Source: Macrothele yani
Lineage: Eukaryota > Arthropoda > Arachnida > Araneae > Macrothelidae
Direction of reading: 5' to 3'
DNA: 64,000 nucleotides
Assembly: GCA_039090855.1 (NCBI GenBank)
Contig: CM077022.1
Coordinates: 73,370,971-73,434,970, forward strand
Part shown: positions 63,790-64,000 of the stretch, piece after piece
How the letters are laid out: each line of letters starts with the position of its first letter
How positions within the stretch are numbered: position 1 is the first letter of the stretch
Translations under genes and position numbers: made by a program
The notes under the pieces: generated by a model
Told to the model about the DNA's origin: nothing
What the model saw: the letters and a program-made list of their open reading frames with translations, nothing else
Databases searched by the model: none

Positions 63790-64000
63790 AATTTTGGTTT
63801 CTGTTGGAGCTCATTTATTTTTCTGAATTGGTTCGTAATAATTTAATTTTTTTTTCTGTAGGAGAACTTATTAGAAGTTACGATTTTTTTCATCATGGTT
63901 CTTAGAAGCAAAAGAATGGTGTGGAACTTGCGAACTTTTTTAAACTGACAATGACTTTCGATTACCTTTAAGAAAAGGTGCAATGTACTGCATTATAGTG
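63790..64000. repeat. Dispersed repeat D2, copy 2 (runs off the window)
   Basis: Similar to 53460-53660 over about 200 bp, including GTGTGGAACTTG and TTTTTTAAACTGACAATGAC. The stretch 63679-63789 before it is unassigned. Confidence 0.55.

Overview
The window looks like animal nuclear DNA, probably arthropod and possibly a chelicerate. It is AT-rich and dominated by Tc1/mariner elements with TA target duplications. It also holds several tRNA-derived SINE families, hAT elements with 8-bp target duplications, Penelope-like (GIY-YIG) retroelements and an RTE-type LINE. The chelicerate guess rests on the style of the Tc1 families and is inference. I see no host protein-coding gene, rRNA, functional tRNA, operon or CRISPR array in the 64 kb. 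The region is a graveyard of nested and abutting mobile elements.

Layout. 1-9.2 kb: a broken Tc1 at the left edge and a SINE, then one 1.2-kb Tc1 copy stretched over 6.5 kb (1584-8122) by two hAT elements and a solo LTR. The larger hAT itself swallowed a Penelope-like fragment and an RTE LINE. 9.4-21.6 kb: a nearly continuous run of Tc1/mariner elements. It includes the only intact transposase gene of the window (11983-13014) inside an older Tc1 with about 188-bp inverted repeats, and three elements abutting at TA sites (16058-21605). 21.6-28.9 kb: mostly anonymous AT-rich DNA with tandem repeats, a 163-bp tRNA-derived SINE in two copies and inverted repeats resembling Penelope tails. 28.9-41 kb: mariner and Tc1 pseudogenes with many SINEs, plus a dispersed repeat built of about 146-bp units. 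42-46.2 kb: three Penelope-like remnants, two carrying GIY-YIG coding and all ending in hammerhead-ribozyme-like motifs. 46.2-51 kb: three Tc1 elements. 52.3-55.9 kb: a 3.7-kb hAT-like element loaded with SINEs and repeats. 56-64 kb: a degraded Tc1, an inverted SINE pair, a mariner tail, minisatellites and a second copy of the BED-finger hAT.

How it fits together. After removing nested insertions and one target copy each, the Tc1 elements collapse to about 1.14-1.22 kb and the interrupted mariner to about 1.32 kb, as expected for these families. This supports the drawn boundaries. Nearly all transposases have lost catalytic residues or reading frame. The 343-residue transposase at 11983-13014 keeps D, D and E with D34E spacing and matching terminal repeats, so it is the best candidate for a recently active gene. 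The two hAT copies at 7 kb and 63 kb both keep an open BED zinc-finger reading frame without the rest of a transposase.
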